NCBI GenBank assembly: GCA_021813905.1
Contig: JAKAJH010000021.1
Location: forward strand, 1-48,263
DNA: 48,263 nt
From: Bacteroidota bacterium
Lineage (GTDB): Bacteria; Bacteroidota; Ignavibacteria; UBA10030
Direction of reading: 5' to 3'
Shown: positions 25,446 through 34,037 of the stretch, piece by piece
Position numbering within the stretch: the stretch's first letter is position 1
How the letters are laid out: every line of letters begins with the position of its first letter
Program-made: the position numbers and the translations under genes
The notes under the pieces: model-generated
What the model saw: the letters and a program-made list of their open reading frames with translations, nothing else
The model's database searches: none
Told to the model about the DNA's origin: nothing

Positions 25446-25956
25446 CTAGAAAGAGAATCCGGCGGTGGCGTAGAGGTTAGTCGCTTCCGGCGAGCGGGCA
25501 ATCGAGAGACTCCCGGTCAGATCGCGGCGGATCAGCGTGCCCACACGGGGATTGTTATCGATGAGCGCGATTGCCGTCCACGCGCCGACGCTGTGACCCG
25601 GGGCGATCGGCAGGCGTCCATCGACGCCGAATTCGATCCGGCGTGGATCCACCCTGTAGTCGCTGGAGCGCTCGCGTTCATCGCTCATCGTCGTCTCATT
25701 GCTGAAGCCGAAGAAGTTCGAGACATCGAGTTGCGAGGCTAGGCAGCGGGACCGGCGAGGTCTATGCGTCTCGCCAGTGGTCGCCGAACAGAAGCCGATG
25801 GAATCCTCCCGCGGCAGCACCTGAGTCCGGGATTCCGCGGGTGTCTTCGTGCAAGGGCGCGGATATCTGGCGTGCGCCAACGGAGAGGGGCAAGACGCAA
25901 AGAGCGAGCGCGACGAGGGGGGAGCAGACTGCGACCGGCCGGGGACGAACGCGAAT
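25446..25956 (-). pseudogene. Internally deleted outer-membrane beta-barrel protein (N- and C-terminal remnants)
   Basis: Right after the SulP stop, in the same frame, the minus strand encodes a textbook signal peptide: from 25956, xRVRPRPVAVCSPLVALAL, CVLPLSVGA, then RQISAPLHED and HRLLFGDHWRDA. The first codon is ATT where an ATG would be expected. The frame meets TAG at 25766-25764, after which TSPVPLPSLA continues the same pattern, suggesting a Trp (TGG) codon turned to TAG. Around 25740 the reading jumps to another frame giving a barrel C-terminus (QLDVSNFFGFSNETT ... GRLPIAPGHS ... ATAGFSF, ending in Phe at 25446). N-terminus and last ~100 residues of a large barrel protein (BamA/D15-like type, my guess) are joined with the middle missing. 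Confidence 0.72.
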
Positions 25957-25971
25957 GCCCTGTGTACGACC

Positions 25972-27642
25972 TCAGAGTTGTTTGTTCGGTGTCAGAAGGA
26001 CATGGGCCCGTTCGATCGCCTCGGAGATGTCTCCTGTCACCTGCTCCTCGCCGATGGCATCGATGAAGCCGGACCGCTGCATGGCGAACAGCGGCTGGGC
26101 GCGGGTGCCGGAGAGGAGCAGACGCGTGCGATTCTTCTCGCATCGTTTGTGCAGATCCTCCAGCGCCTGCAGTCCGGTGGAATCGACGGTGAGTACCTTG
26201 CTCATCTCGATGATGAGAATTCGCGGGGGTGTTTCGAATCGCTGGACGGCGTCGCGGAACTGCTCGATGGCACCGAAGAAGAGCGACCCGTCGATCTCGA
26301 AGATCTCGACACCGGCCGGGATATTGCGGCGCGGTGTGTCTTCCTCGGGTTCTTCCTCACGCAGATCGTTCGTGATGAGCGCGACCTGCGTTGCGCTGGA
26401 CATGCGCTGCAGGAAAAGGAACGCGGCGAGAATCACGCCGACGCGGATGGCAACCGACAGGTCAATCAGCACGGTCAGGCCGAACGTCACAAGAAGGACC
26501 GCCACATCGCCGCGGGGGCCCCGCAGCAACCGCGAGAATGTGTGCCATTCACTCATCGTGTAGGCGACATAGACGAGGATGGCGGCCAGGGTCGCCAGCG
26601 GGATCAAGGACGCCCACCGGCCTATCAGCATGAGAATCAGCAGGAGCGTGATCGAATGGACGATGGCGGAGACCGGCGTGCGGCCGCCGTTGCGGATGTT
26701 CGTTGCGGTCCGTGCGATGGCGCCGGTTGTCGGAATGCCGCCGAAGAGCGGTGAAACTATGTTACCGACGCCCTGGGCGATCAGCTCCATGTTCGGCCGG
26801 TGTCGCGTGCCCAGCATGCCGTCGGCGACGACCGCTGACAGAAGGGACTCGAGTGCTGCGAGCAGAGCGATCGTGATGGCCGGCGAGAACATCCGGGTGA
26901 TCAGCGGCCAGCTCACCGCCGGGAAGTGCGGTGCGGGAAGATGTGTGGGCATCTCGCCGAACCGGCTTCCGATGGTCTCGACATGGAGGCCGAGCAATGC
27001 CACCACCGGCGTTACCACGAGCAGCGCCACCAGCGATCCGGGGATGCGGCGCGTGACGCGCGGCCACAGGACGATGATCGCGAGAGAACCGAGGCCGACG
27101 GCAGCGGTGGTGGGATCGATGGTCGGGAGCGTCCGTGCGTAGACGATCCATTTCTCCACAAAATCCGCTGGCAGCTTGTCGATCCGCAGTCCAAGAAGAT
27201 CCTGGAACTGGGAGGTGAAGATGATGAGCGCAATGCCGCTCGTGAATCCGACCGTGACCGGATACGGAATGAACTTCAGCAGGACGCCCATCCGTGCGAG
27301 CCCCATGCCGATCAGAAGCACGCCGGCAATGAGCGTCGCGATCATCAGTCCGCTGTACCCGTACTGCTGGACGATGCCATAGACGATGACGATGAACGCG
27401 CCGGTCGGTCCGCTCACCTGCGCCCGGCTCCCGCCGAAGACCGCGATCGCCAGTCCCCCCACAATAGCTGTGTAGATCCCCTGCTCCGGCTTGACTCCGG
27501 AGGCGATCGCGAATGCGAGCGCCAGCGGCAGAGCAACGACGCCGACGATGACGCCGGCGATCAGATCATTGACAAGATCGGATGACGAATATCCGGAGCG
27601 GAGGATGGAGAGTAATTTGGGTTCGAGACGGCGGTGCGGCAT
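25972..27642 (-). CDS. SulP-family anion transporter with STAS domain
   Basis: A 556-residue inner-membrane permease with about 10-12 hydrophobic segments (family part about 10-410) and a cytoplasmic STAS domain (about 430-540: GVEIFEIDGSLFFGAIEQF, IIEMSKVLTVDSTGLQALED). The conserved VALPLALAFAIASGVKPEQG and AVFGGSRAQVSGPTGAF near the N-terminus are typical. Members carry sulfate, bicarbonate or other anions; which one cannot be read here. No ribosome site is obvious before the ATG at 27642. A palindrome overlaps a candidate promoter upstream. The pseudogene of a barrel protein follows in the same frame after its stop. Confidence 0.92.
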   Translation of the reverse strand: MPHRRLEPKLLSILRSGYSSSDLVNDLIAGVIVGVVALPLALAFAIASGVKPEQGIYTAIVGGLAIAVFGGSRAQVSGPTGAFIVIVYGIVQQYGYSGLMIATLIAGVLLIGMGLARMGVLLKFIPYPVTVGFTSGIALIIFTSQFQDLLGLRIDKLPADFVEKWIVYARTLPTIDPTTAAVGLGSLAIIVLWPRVTRRIPGSLVALLVVTPVVALLGLHVETIGSRFGEMPTHLPAPHFPAVSWPLITRMFSPAITIALLAALESLLSAVVADGMLGTRHRPNMELIAQGVGNIVSPLFGGIPTTGAIARTATNIRNGGRTPVSAIVHSITLLLILMLIGRWASLIPLATLAAILVYVAYTMSEWHTFSRLLRGPRGDVAVLLVTFGLTVLIDLSVAIRVGVILAAFLFLQRMSSATQVALITNDLREEEPEEDTPRRNIPAGVEIFEIDGSLFFGAIEQFRDAVQRFETPPRILIIEMSKVLTVDSTGLQALEDLHKRCEKNRTRLLLSGTRAQPLFAMQRSGFIDAIGEEQVTGDISEAIERAHVLLTPNKQL

Positions 27643-27666
27643 AAAACGCGTTCGCTGGTGGCCGGG

Positions 27667-27708
27667 AGTATGAATATTTGTCTGTACCTTGTAAGGTACG
27701 GAATATTC
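27667..27708 (-). promoter_or_regulatory. Palindrome overlapping a candidate promoter upstream of the SulP gene
   Basis: GTACCTT-GT-AAGGTAC (27684-27699) is a perfect 7+7 inverted repeat, flanked by GAATATT (27672-27678) and AATATTC (27702-27708), which are again inverted. On the minus strand TTACAA (27694-27689) and CATACT (27672-27667) stand 16 bases apart and could be -35 and -10 boxes, so the palindrome covers the -35. This looks like an operator for the SulP gene, 42 bases before its start. Confidence 0.4.
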
Positions 27709-27730
27709 TGCTCAGGCGAAAATTCGCCGC

Positions 27731-28252
27731 TCATCGCGGCAGAAGCGATGCCGGAAGCTGCGAGGACAACGCGTGTCCGATCGGGATGTACGACTCCAGA
27801 TGACCGAGCAAGGTGAGGCATAGGACGTCGCGGGACGAGGCGTGCCACTGCATGTGGAAATTTCCCTCTTCATCGGAGAAGCTCGCCGCGGTCGGCGAAA
27901 CAGCGGGCGAGAACAGACTGTCATAGCGCGCCGCCACGATCCGCATGCCGGCCAGCGCCGTGCCGCCCTCGGCGTGCGTCACACAACCCTCCACGAACAG
28001 CACGGCCCGCAGTGTGTCATACTCCACGCGCGCGAATCGGATCGTGACAGGTACGTCTCCGCGTCGGACACCGAGATCGGACAGCACCGCCGCCGGCGCC
28101 GGAACCGCGAGTTGGTTCAGCATCGCGCCGTCAATGCGGACAGTGTGAAGCGATTCGCGAGACTGGGATGCTGCGAGAATCGGAAGCAGCAGCACCGTGC
28201 CGACTCTCCGCAGAAGACGGCACCATCCGGCCGAGTGCGTGAGGGTATCCAT
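27731..28252 (-). CDS. Exported protein with a carboxypeptidase-regulatory-like beta domain
   Basis: A 173-residue protein. The first ~30 residues (RLLRRVGTVLLLPILAASQS) form a signal peptide. The C-terminal part has the pattern VEGCVTHAEGGTALAGMRI, then FSDEEGNFHMQW and DVLCLTLLGH, that of a CarboxypepD_reg-like beta-sandwich. Its ATG overlaps the stop of the upstream lipoprotein gene by one base (TGATG), so the two are coupled. No catalytic features; a structural or accessory envelope role is likely but unknown. No family name recognised. Confidence 0.7.
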   Translation of the reverse strand: MDTLTHSAGWCRLLRRVGTVLLLPILAASQSRESLHTVRIDGAMLNQLAVPAPAAVLSDLGVRRGDVPVTIRFARVEYDTLRAVLFVEGCVTHAEGGTALAGMRIVAARYDSLFSPAVSPTAASFSDEEGNFHMQWHASSRDVLCLTLLGHLESYIPIGHALSSQLPASLLPR

Positions 28253-28809
28253 CAGTAGAGGCAGTACAGATAGACGCTGTCGAGTACGGCCGTTCGGTTC
28301 CCTCGGCCGGACTGGGCGATGACGATCATCAGCGAATAGACTTCGTCGCAGATCGTCTGCGTACGGTCTTCCGTGAAGATGATGTGGTCCGAGACCAGCT
28401 CGATCGTGTCCCGTTGACCTTCCGCCACCGCGCCGTTCCACGCGGTTTGCCACTGCAGCGTGCCGATCGGGACAGCGTCGACACGGCGAATGAGCATACT
28501 GGTCGGAATGGAGAGGCCTTCGAGCGGTTCGATTCTGTTGCGATTGTCGAGGATCAACCGCGCGTAGCAGGAGAATGTCGGCGTCTGGTCGCGGGTGCGG
28601 ACTCCCTCCGGCGTCAGGTCCTGGAAGCAGCGAACCGAATCGATCCGGACACGGAGGTCGGAGATGTCTGCCGTAGACTGCCCCGGCGACGGCTGTTCGG
28701 CAGCACGCGGCGTCGAGTCCGTGCGGCAGCCGACGAACGGCAGGGCGGCAATGCTCAACAGTCCCACCACCCGGCGGAATGACCGCTTGACGGCATGGAC
28801 CTGCTTCAT
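28252..28809 (-). CDS. Uncharacterised lipoprotein, coupled to the next envelope protein
   Basis: A 185-residue protein with a lipoprotein signal: a basic N-terminus (KRSFRRV), a hydrophobic stretch and the lipobox PFVGC (Cys28). The start at 28809 has GAGGAGG 6 bases upstream. The mature part has four further Cys residues and an all-beta look; no family recognised. It lies 36 bases after the CheY-like regulator gene and is coupled to the following exported protein gene. Confidence 0.72.
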   Translation of the reverse strand: MKQVHAVKRSFRRVVGLLSIAALPFVGCRTDSTPRAAEQPSPGQSTADISDLRVRIDSVRCFQDLTPEGVRTRDQTPTFSCYARLILDNRNRIEPLEGLSIPTSMLIRRVDAVPIGTLQWQTAWNGAVAEGQRDTIELVSDHIIFTEDRTQTICDEVYSLMIVIAQSGRGNRTAVLDSVYLYCLY

Positions 28810-28845
28810 CGGCGCCTCCTCGGGGTGCGGCCCCGCTTTCCACCG

Positions 28846-29238
28846 TCAGGGGATGAGGCCGTGTTTCCGGAGATACGTGACGAGAGTGGCTCTTGTGAAC
28901 GGCTTTGCGAGGTACGCGTCACACATCGGTCGTGCCTCGAGAACGTTTTCCTTGTCCTGGAGCGCCGTGGTCATGAATATCCGCGCCCCGGTCTCACGCG
29001 TGCCGCCGCGGGCGCTTTCGGTCGCCCGGATTTCCTTGAGCACCGTCTGTCCGCTGATATCGGGCAGCATGATGTCGAGGCAAATCAGGTTGTACGGTTC
29101 TCCCTCCGGCGCGGCACGGAACAACCGCAATCCTTCGGTGCCGTTCGGCGCGGCGTCCACCGGACCGTATTCCATCAGGAAGCGTTGGAGCAGCATCCTG
29201 CTGCCAAAATCATCATCGATCACCAGCGATTTCATCAT
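28846..29238 (-). CDS. Single-domain response regulator (CheY-like)
   Basis: A 130-residue receiver domain with no output domain. The acidic cluster is IDDDFGS (Asp8-10), the phospho-acceptor Asp is in LICLDIMLPD (~55), Thr in FMTTAL and Lys in YLAKPF are at the expected places. The form resembles stand-alone receivers that relay phosphate or act by protein contact. No histidine kinase is adjacent. It follows rubrerythrin by 29 bases and precedes a lipoprotein gene. Confidence 0.9.
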   Translation of the reverse strand: MMKSLVIDDDFGSRMLLQRFLMEYGPVDAAPNGTEGLRLFRAAPEGEPYNLICLDIMLPDISGQTVLKEIRATESARGGTRETGARIFMTTALQDKENVLEARPMCDAYLAKPFTRATLVTYLRKHGLIP

Positions 29239-29267
29239 TTGTCAGGTCGCGCCGTGCACTCCCGGGC

Positions 29268-29762
29268 TCAGACGGTTATGAATTTTTCCGGCTTGGTTCC
29301 GCACACCGGGCACGGACCGGTCGGTTTGCCGACCTCGATGTACCCGCACACCGGACACAGGTAGAATTCCTCCGTCAGGTCCTTGCCCTGCCGGACGGCC
29401 TCGAGGGCGCGGGTGTACAGTCCGGCATGCACCGCTTCGGCCTGGACGGCATACTCAAACATTCGTTTTGCCTTGTGGCCGTCGGCCTCGGCTTGCGTGA
29501 CCATGGGCGGGTACATCGTCGTGTACTCATATGTCTCGCCGGCGATCGCCGCACGCAGATTCTCCGCCGTCGTGCCGACGCCATCCATCGATTTCAGATG
29601 TCCTTCGGCGTGAATGCGCTCTGCTTCTGCCGTCAGACGGAACAACCGTGCAACGGCATGAAATCCTTCCTGTTCAGCCTTCTTCGCAAATGCCCGGTAT
29701 TTCTGATTCGCCTGACTTTCACCGGCGAATGCTTCCTTCAGATTTTCCAGCGTTGTTGCCAT
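29268..29762 (-). CDS. rbr: Rubrerythrin
   Basis: A 164-residue non-haem iron protein that reduces peroxide in anaerobes and microaerophiles. The N-terminal four-helix ferritin-like domain carries the diiron ligands (AGESQANQKYRAFA, TAEAERIHAEGH, AGETYEYTTMYP, QAEAVHAGLY) and the C-terminal rubredoxin-like domain has CPVCG twice (about 137 and 152). GGGAGG lies just before the ATG at 29762, making that start better than one two codons earlier. Its presence suggests oxidative-stress exposure in an organism with anaerobic metabolism. Confidence 0.95.
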   Translation of the reverse strand: MATTLENLKEAFAGESQANQKYRAFAKKAEQEGFHAVARLFRLTAEAERIHAEGHLKSMDGVGTTAENLRAAIAGETYEYTTMYPPMVTQAEADGHKAKRMFEYAVQAEAVHAGLYTRALEAVRQGKDLTEEFYLCPVCGYIEVGKPTGPCPVCGTKPEKFITV

Positions 29763-29832
29763 GGTCAACCTCCCGTCATGGAGTGTCGGTAAACCAACAG
29801 TTGAGGAGAATGTCGTCGTGCCGCGAACGGCC

Positions 29833-30486
29833 TCAGGCGCGAAGGACGCGATGACGATCGATCCAGACCGCCCAGGGGATGAGCAGCCACATCAGCACCG
29901 AGATCCACGCCACGGCGCGCACGTCGGGCGGCGGCGGACCGAACAGATTGCCCAGCCAGGAAACCAGGAGAAACGCGGCGAACGCCCAGAAGGCGATCGA
30001 GCCGATCCGGTCGCGGGCAGCCGTTGTTCGGACATACAGCCAGATGCCAGCAACGAAGAGAGCGAATTCCACGACCACCGTGCCGGCGAAAGAATTCCAC
30101 AGTCCCAGCCCCACCATCGCGGGCACGCCGGGCGCGATCGGCAGATCGGGTCGATGGGTCAGCGCATCGAGCACCCAGTGACTGGTGACGCATCCCGCCA
30201 GAATCAGCGCGATGTTCACGGAGCGCTTCACGATCCAGTAGGCGCCGCCGACAACCGCAGACCAGATCAACGCCATCAGAAGACTGTGCGAGACGGGATA
30301 GTCCGTGAAGTTCAGCGGCGTGACGACGGTATTGCCCGGCTCGATCGTCGCGTGTTCGACGCCGAGGAGCACGAGGATCGGCCAGAGAAAATCGAGGAAT
30401 TGTGAAGCAAGGATCAGCGTCCCGAGGGATGCCCGTGGCGCTGCCTTCTTCGCCCCGAAGGCCACGGCAAAATGTCCGATAAACAT
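29833..30486 (-). CDS. Membrane protein of the YdjM/DUF457-like metal-dependent hydrolase group
   Basis: A 217-residue protein with about six hydrophobic segments. MFIGHFAVAFGAKKAAP at the N-terminus, FLDFLWP, DYPVSHSLLMAL and HWVLDALTHRPDLPI show the conserved His/Asp residues of this membrane-bound putative metal-dependent hydrolase family. The ATG at 30486 has GGGAGAG upstream and fits the family N-terminus better than an ATG 13 codons earlier. Substrate unknown. It lies between the surface protein gene and rubrerythrin. Confidence 0.78.
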   Translation of the reverse strand: MFIGHFAVAFGAKKAAPRASLGTLILASQFLDFLWPILVLLGVEHATIEPGNTVVTPLNFTDYPVSHSLLMALIWSAVVGGAYWIVKRSVNIALILAGCVTSHWVLDALTHRPDLPIAPGVPAMVGLGLWNSFAGTVVVEFALFVAGIWLYVRTTAARDRIGSIAFWAFAAFLLVSWLGNLFGPPPPDVRAVAWISVLMWLLIPWAVWIDRHRVLRA

Positions 30487-30566
30487 GTTCTCTCCCGACC
30501 CAATTTCCGTCCGCAATGTAGGCAAAGGCGTAAAGAAATTCCACCGGGAGAATCATCGACGCTCCG

Positions 30567-33140
30567 TCAGAATCGCGTCGCCACCGCGATCAGGGCCCGT
30601 GCGCTGAACTCGGCCCCGTCCGGATGACGGACCGCCTGAAGAAGGAGGACGTATCCTCCCAGGCGCACCCGTTGGCGTGCATCGCTCAGTCCGTCCCAGA
30701 TCACAATGCCGTCAGCCCCCGTGAATTCGGTGTTCGCGAGCCACCGTACCAATCGACCGCGAAGGTCAAAGATGCGGATGTTCATGACACAGGATTCGAA
30801 CGGCAGATGGTACCGGATACCGCAGAAATCTTCGAAGCCGTCGCCGTCCGGGGAAAAGGGGTTGGGAGAGATGGAGATTGTGCCGGATGCCGGCGAAGGT
30901 TGCGCCGCGATGCTGTTCCGCTCTCCGGGGGATCCGCCCCCGGCCGAGGTGCAACTGCTCCATGAGCGGGGATCGTTCGAGGCGAACTCCGGCGAGATCC
31001 GCTCCAGCGAGTGTCCCCGGGGATCCGGGAGGGAAGGATGGTGCCACCGCGCTTCGTACCGCACGCTGTCGATGGTCCGGCCGGACGGATCCTGCAGGAC
31101 GACAACGTCGCCATCGTTGTTCAGACCGAGTCCGGAGGCAAGGTTGAGCACTGCGCACCGCGCTGGCAGCGTGCGCAACGCTGGGAACGCGTCGAAAAGC
31201 GTGGAGTCGGCGGCCACGACAATGAATCCACCGGCAGTGAGAACTGCTCCGACGGATATGCGTGTCTGATTGACGGATCCGGAGGCGGTCGGAGCGTCCG
31301 AGATTGACCATCCGTCAACGCTCACCGGCCGTCGGGTGCGGTTGACGATCTCGATCCACTCCGTTTGATCCGGGAGCGGATCGAACATGATCTCGTTGAC
31401 GATCAGGTCTCCGGCCGTGTAGGATTCCAGAAGATCCAGGCGCAGTGTGTCGTTCCGATGCCGCTCGTCCGGATCGAACTCGACGACCATCGTGCAGATG
31501 CTCCGGCCGGCGGCCACGGAATCGAGCACGAAGTCCACTTCAGCCGAATCAAGCGGAAGGAGGGGCTCGGCGACGCTCTGTCTCTGTGTCACCGGCGGCG
31601 TACCGGTGGTGTCGTCCGCGTTGACGACGTTCAGTGAAATGGCGTATTCAGGCGCCGCTTGTCGTCCGGCATTGCGGATGATCCCCCACACTCGCAGGGA
31701 GTCCGCCGATTTCCGTTCGAAGCCGATCCGGGAGAGCAGAAGATCGTACGGGAGGCGCGCGATACTGTTGAGCCGGCCGGGCGTGGATCCCGCCGGATCG
31801 ATGCAGCCGGACCAGTTGGCTGCGTCGCACCGGGGGGAGAACTCGTCAATCCGCTCGAGGGAACGTCCCGCTTGTCCGCCCCAGGACGGCTCGTACCGGA
31901 CGCTGTCCACGACCGCGCCGGCCGGATCGAAGAGTACGACAGCATCCGGCGTGGTATTGTTGAGCGCGGAGAACGTCACGGTCCGTACGGCAAGAAATGG
32001 ATCGGGATGGATCGCTGTGAAGGTGGCGTCCCGGGCGAGAATGAGGTACGCGCCGGGAGGTACAGGGGATGCATTTGCGATGAGGGCGCGGCTCGATGTA
32101 TTGCTGTCGGAAATTCGCCATCCCCGCAGATCGATCGTGTCGGGAGACATGTTGAACGCCTCGATCCATTCCGGTTCATCCCCCTGGGGAGCGTACATGA
32201 TCTCCGTGATTGCGACATCCCCCCGGGCGTGTCCGACGTTCACGACGCGGCTGAGCGTGTCGTTGGACGGCTCCTCATCGGCTGACCAGCGGGCATGTGC
32301 GTACACGCGGTGTGGCCCCGGCGGAAAGGGCGGAAGAGAACATTCGACCAGCAGAGAATCGCCGGCGGAAAGCGCCGCTGCCATGACAGTCGAAAGGAGT
32401 TCGCGTTCTTCGAGGATCGCGTCCGCATTCCGGTCCTCGAACAGGGCGATGGAAAAGTCCTGCGCCAGAATCCGGCCGAGATTTTCCACCTGCACGCAGA
32501 CGTGTACCGGCGTTGTCCTGTCCGGCGTCGGCGGTGATACCTCCAGCGAGCGCACAGCGAGATCGGCGGATGCAGCGCACGTGATCGCAATATCGTCCAC
32601 ACGGAGCACGCCGGTCGAATTTGTGCTGTCCGGCCGGATGCGCCATCGGATTCGCACCCCCGGCTGATCTTCCAGTCCATACCCTTCGAGGGAGACCGAT
32701 CGCGCCACGTACGTCGTACTCGATCCGATCGAGTCGAATTGTGCGAGTACGATCGGATCGCGTCGCCCGTCAAGCGATGCGCACACCTCCAGCCGATAGT
32801 GTGCTGCTGTCGACGAGCGTCGTTCATAAAATGACAAGCGAAGCGGAAAGCGTCCGGAGAGGTCGAGCGCAGGAGTCACGCACCACTTCTCCGTCATATT
32901 CCCGGTGGCCGCGATGCAGTTCGGTGCCGAATGCGGCGACGTCGTGCTGATCCCGAATCCTGCCGCCTGCCAGCCGACGGGCAGCGATCCCGCTGCGGTA
33001 CTGTCGAAGTTCTCGGTGAACGAGCCGCGCACGGTCTGGCAGGGCAGATGAGCCCAGACTGTCAGCAGCAGGATGACGGCCGCGCCGCGGTGTCGGTGCA
33101 TCGCGGTGATGTCCGTTGAATTGCAGTGGTCCTGTTTCAT
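30567..33140 (-). CDS. Secreted multidomain surface protein with two lamin-tail domains and a FlgD-like/sorting-type C-terminus
   Basis: An 857-residue exported protein. After the signal region (about 14-37), residues ~40-195 look like a jelly-roll adhesion domain (FTENFDSTAAGSLPVGW). Then come a CARDB-like domain (~200-300), a lamin-tail domain (~305-440, VAITEIMYAPQGDEPEWIE), a second CARDB-like domain, a second lamin-tail domain (~575-720, LIVNEIMFDPLPDQTEWIE) and a final ~100 residues from SPNPFSPDGDGFEDF that resemble the FlgD-like/type IX-secretion C-terminal domain. The two lamin-tail units are clear internal duplicates. The ATG at 33140 has AAGGGGG upstream; an ATG at 33101 is possible. 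Likely cell-surface attached; function unknown. Confidence 0.82.
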   Translation of the reverse strand: MKQDHCNSTDITAMHRHRGAAVILLLTVWAHLPCQTVRGSFTENFDSTAAGSLPVGWQAAGFGISTTSPHSAPNCIAATGNMTEKWCVTPALDLSGRFPLRLSFYERRSSTAAHYRLEVCASLDGRRDPIVLAQFDSIGSSTTYVARSVSLEGYGLEDQPGVRIRWRIRPDSTNSTGVLRVDDIAITCAASADLAVRSLEVSPPTPDRTTPVHVCVQVENLGRILAQDFSIALFEDRNADAILEERELLSTVMAAALSAGDSLLVECSLPPFPPGPHRVYAHARWSADEEPSNDTLSRVVNVGHARGDVAITEIMYAPQGDEPEWIEAFNMSPDTIDLRGWRISDSNTSSRALIANASPVPPGAYLILARDATFTAIHPDPFLAVRTVTFSALNNTTPDAVVLFDPAGAVVDSVRYEPSWGGQAGRSLERIDEFSPRCDAANWSGCIDPAGSTPGRLNSIARLPYDLLLSRIGFERKSADSLRVWGIIRNAGRQAAPEYAISLNVVNADDTTGTPPVTQRQSVAEPLLPLDSAEVDFVLDSVAAGRSICTMVVEFDPDERHRNDTLRLDLLESYTAGDLIVNEIMFDPLPDQTEWIEIVNRTRRPVSVDGWSISDAPTASGSVNQTRISVGAVLTAGGFIVVAADSTLFDAFPALRTLPARCAVLNLASGLGLNNDGDVVVLQDPSGRTIDSVRYEARWHHPSLPDPRGHSLERISPEFASNDPRSWSSCTSAGGGSPGERNSIAAQPSPASGTISISPNPFSPDGDGFEDFCGIRYHLPFESCVMNIRIFDLRGRLVRWLANTEFTGADGIVIWDGLSDARQRVRLGGYVLLLQAVRHPDGAEFSARALIAVATRF

Positions 33141-33165
33141 CCATCCCCCTTGCTTGTGTTTTCTC

Positions 33166-33171
33166 TATAAT
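33166..33171. promoter_or_regulatory. AT-rich -10-like box in a divergent gap
   Basis: TATAAT occurs once in the 90-base gap between the divergent surface-protein and response-regulator genes. On the other strand the overlapping TATTAT could serve the surface-protein gene. No convincing -35 sequence is found at 16-18 bases for either, so this is only a candidate. Confidence 0.25.
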
Positions 33172-33230
33172 ATCCTTACCATAGCACACAGTTCCGTAGC
33201 GCTATTCTCAAATTGCCCGCTGGAATCCCG

Positions 33231-33950
33231 ATGCCAAATCCGCGGCCGAACAAGATCCTGCTCGTCGAAGACGAAGATACGCTCCGTCTGAGCCTTGAGA
33301 TCAAGCTGAACATGACGAATCAGTATCACGTCACGTCATGTGCATCGGGCGAAGACGCGATCGAGCGTCTGCAAGCGGATACATACGATGTCGTGCTTCT
33401 CGACTATCGCCTTCCCGGCCTGACCGGGCTGGACGTGCTGCGCTGGATGCAGGAACAAAAGGTCAGCGCGCCCGTGATCGTGCTGAGCGGCATGGAGGAT
33501 GACTCGATCCCTCTCGATGCCATGCGGCTGGGGGCGTACGACTACATCCGCAAAGCGCATATGGATTACGAGGGACTGACCCTCGCCATTGAAAGCGTTT
33601 ACGAGCGCTATCTCTACCGCGTCGCGCTCAGCAACCGGGAGAAGGAGGAACTGGTCGAGCGTCAACGGGCCCAGGAGCTCGAAACGCTGCGGACGTTCCA
33701 GAACAGTGTGACGTCCATCGGCCAGTTCGCCGAGAACGGTCTGACCGGCCTGACGCGGAAGCTCGAGGTGCACCGCGCCGCGCTCGCTTCCCTGATCGGC
33801 CCCGAGAATCAGCAGCGTTTTCAGAAGATCTTCCAGGAACTGACGCAGGATGTCGAGCTGGTCTCCAGCGGCGTCAAGTCGATGGTCGATCTCTCCACGT
33901 TCGTCGCCAAAAAGCTCAGCGGCATCGAAAAATCACCGGATACCCCGTAA
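33231..33950 (+). CDS. Response regulator with a C-terminal helical domain
   Basis: A 239-residue protein. Residues ~6-125 are a receiver domain (KILLVEDEDTLRLSLEIKL, phospho-Asp in VVLLDYRLPG, Ser in VIVLSGM, Lys in YDYIRKAHM). The remaining ~110 residues are a helical, Glu/Gln-rich region with no recognisable DNA-binding or enzymatic domain, so output is probably by protein contact or dimerisation. The ATG at 33231 is preferred over a TTG at 33213. No kinase is adjacent; it precedes pepT by 87 bases. Confidence 0.85.
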   Translation: MPNPRPNKILLVEDEDTLRLSLEIKLNMTNQYHVTSCASGEDAIERLQADTYDVVLLDYRLPGLTGLDVLRWMQEQKVSAPVIVLSGMEDDSIPLDAMRLGAYDYIRKAHMDYEGLTLAIESVYERYLYRVALSNREKEELVERQRAQELETLRTFQNSVTSIGQFAENGLTGLTRKLEVHRAALASLIGPENQQRFQKIFQELTQDVELVSSGVKSMVDLSTFVAKKLSGIEKSPDTP

Positions 33951-34037
33951 TCCCCGCCGTGCCGGCCTTCCGCTCCATGCCGCTGCGTCTCCGACCGTCG
34001 TGTCGCTTCCGATTTCTTTTCACTTGATGAGGTTCCT

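Noticed and set aside
31447-32667. 406-codon plus-strand open frame opposite the lamin-tail protein
   Set aside because: Ser/Arg-rich shadow; the minus-strand frame has clear signal peptide and repeated domains.
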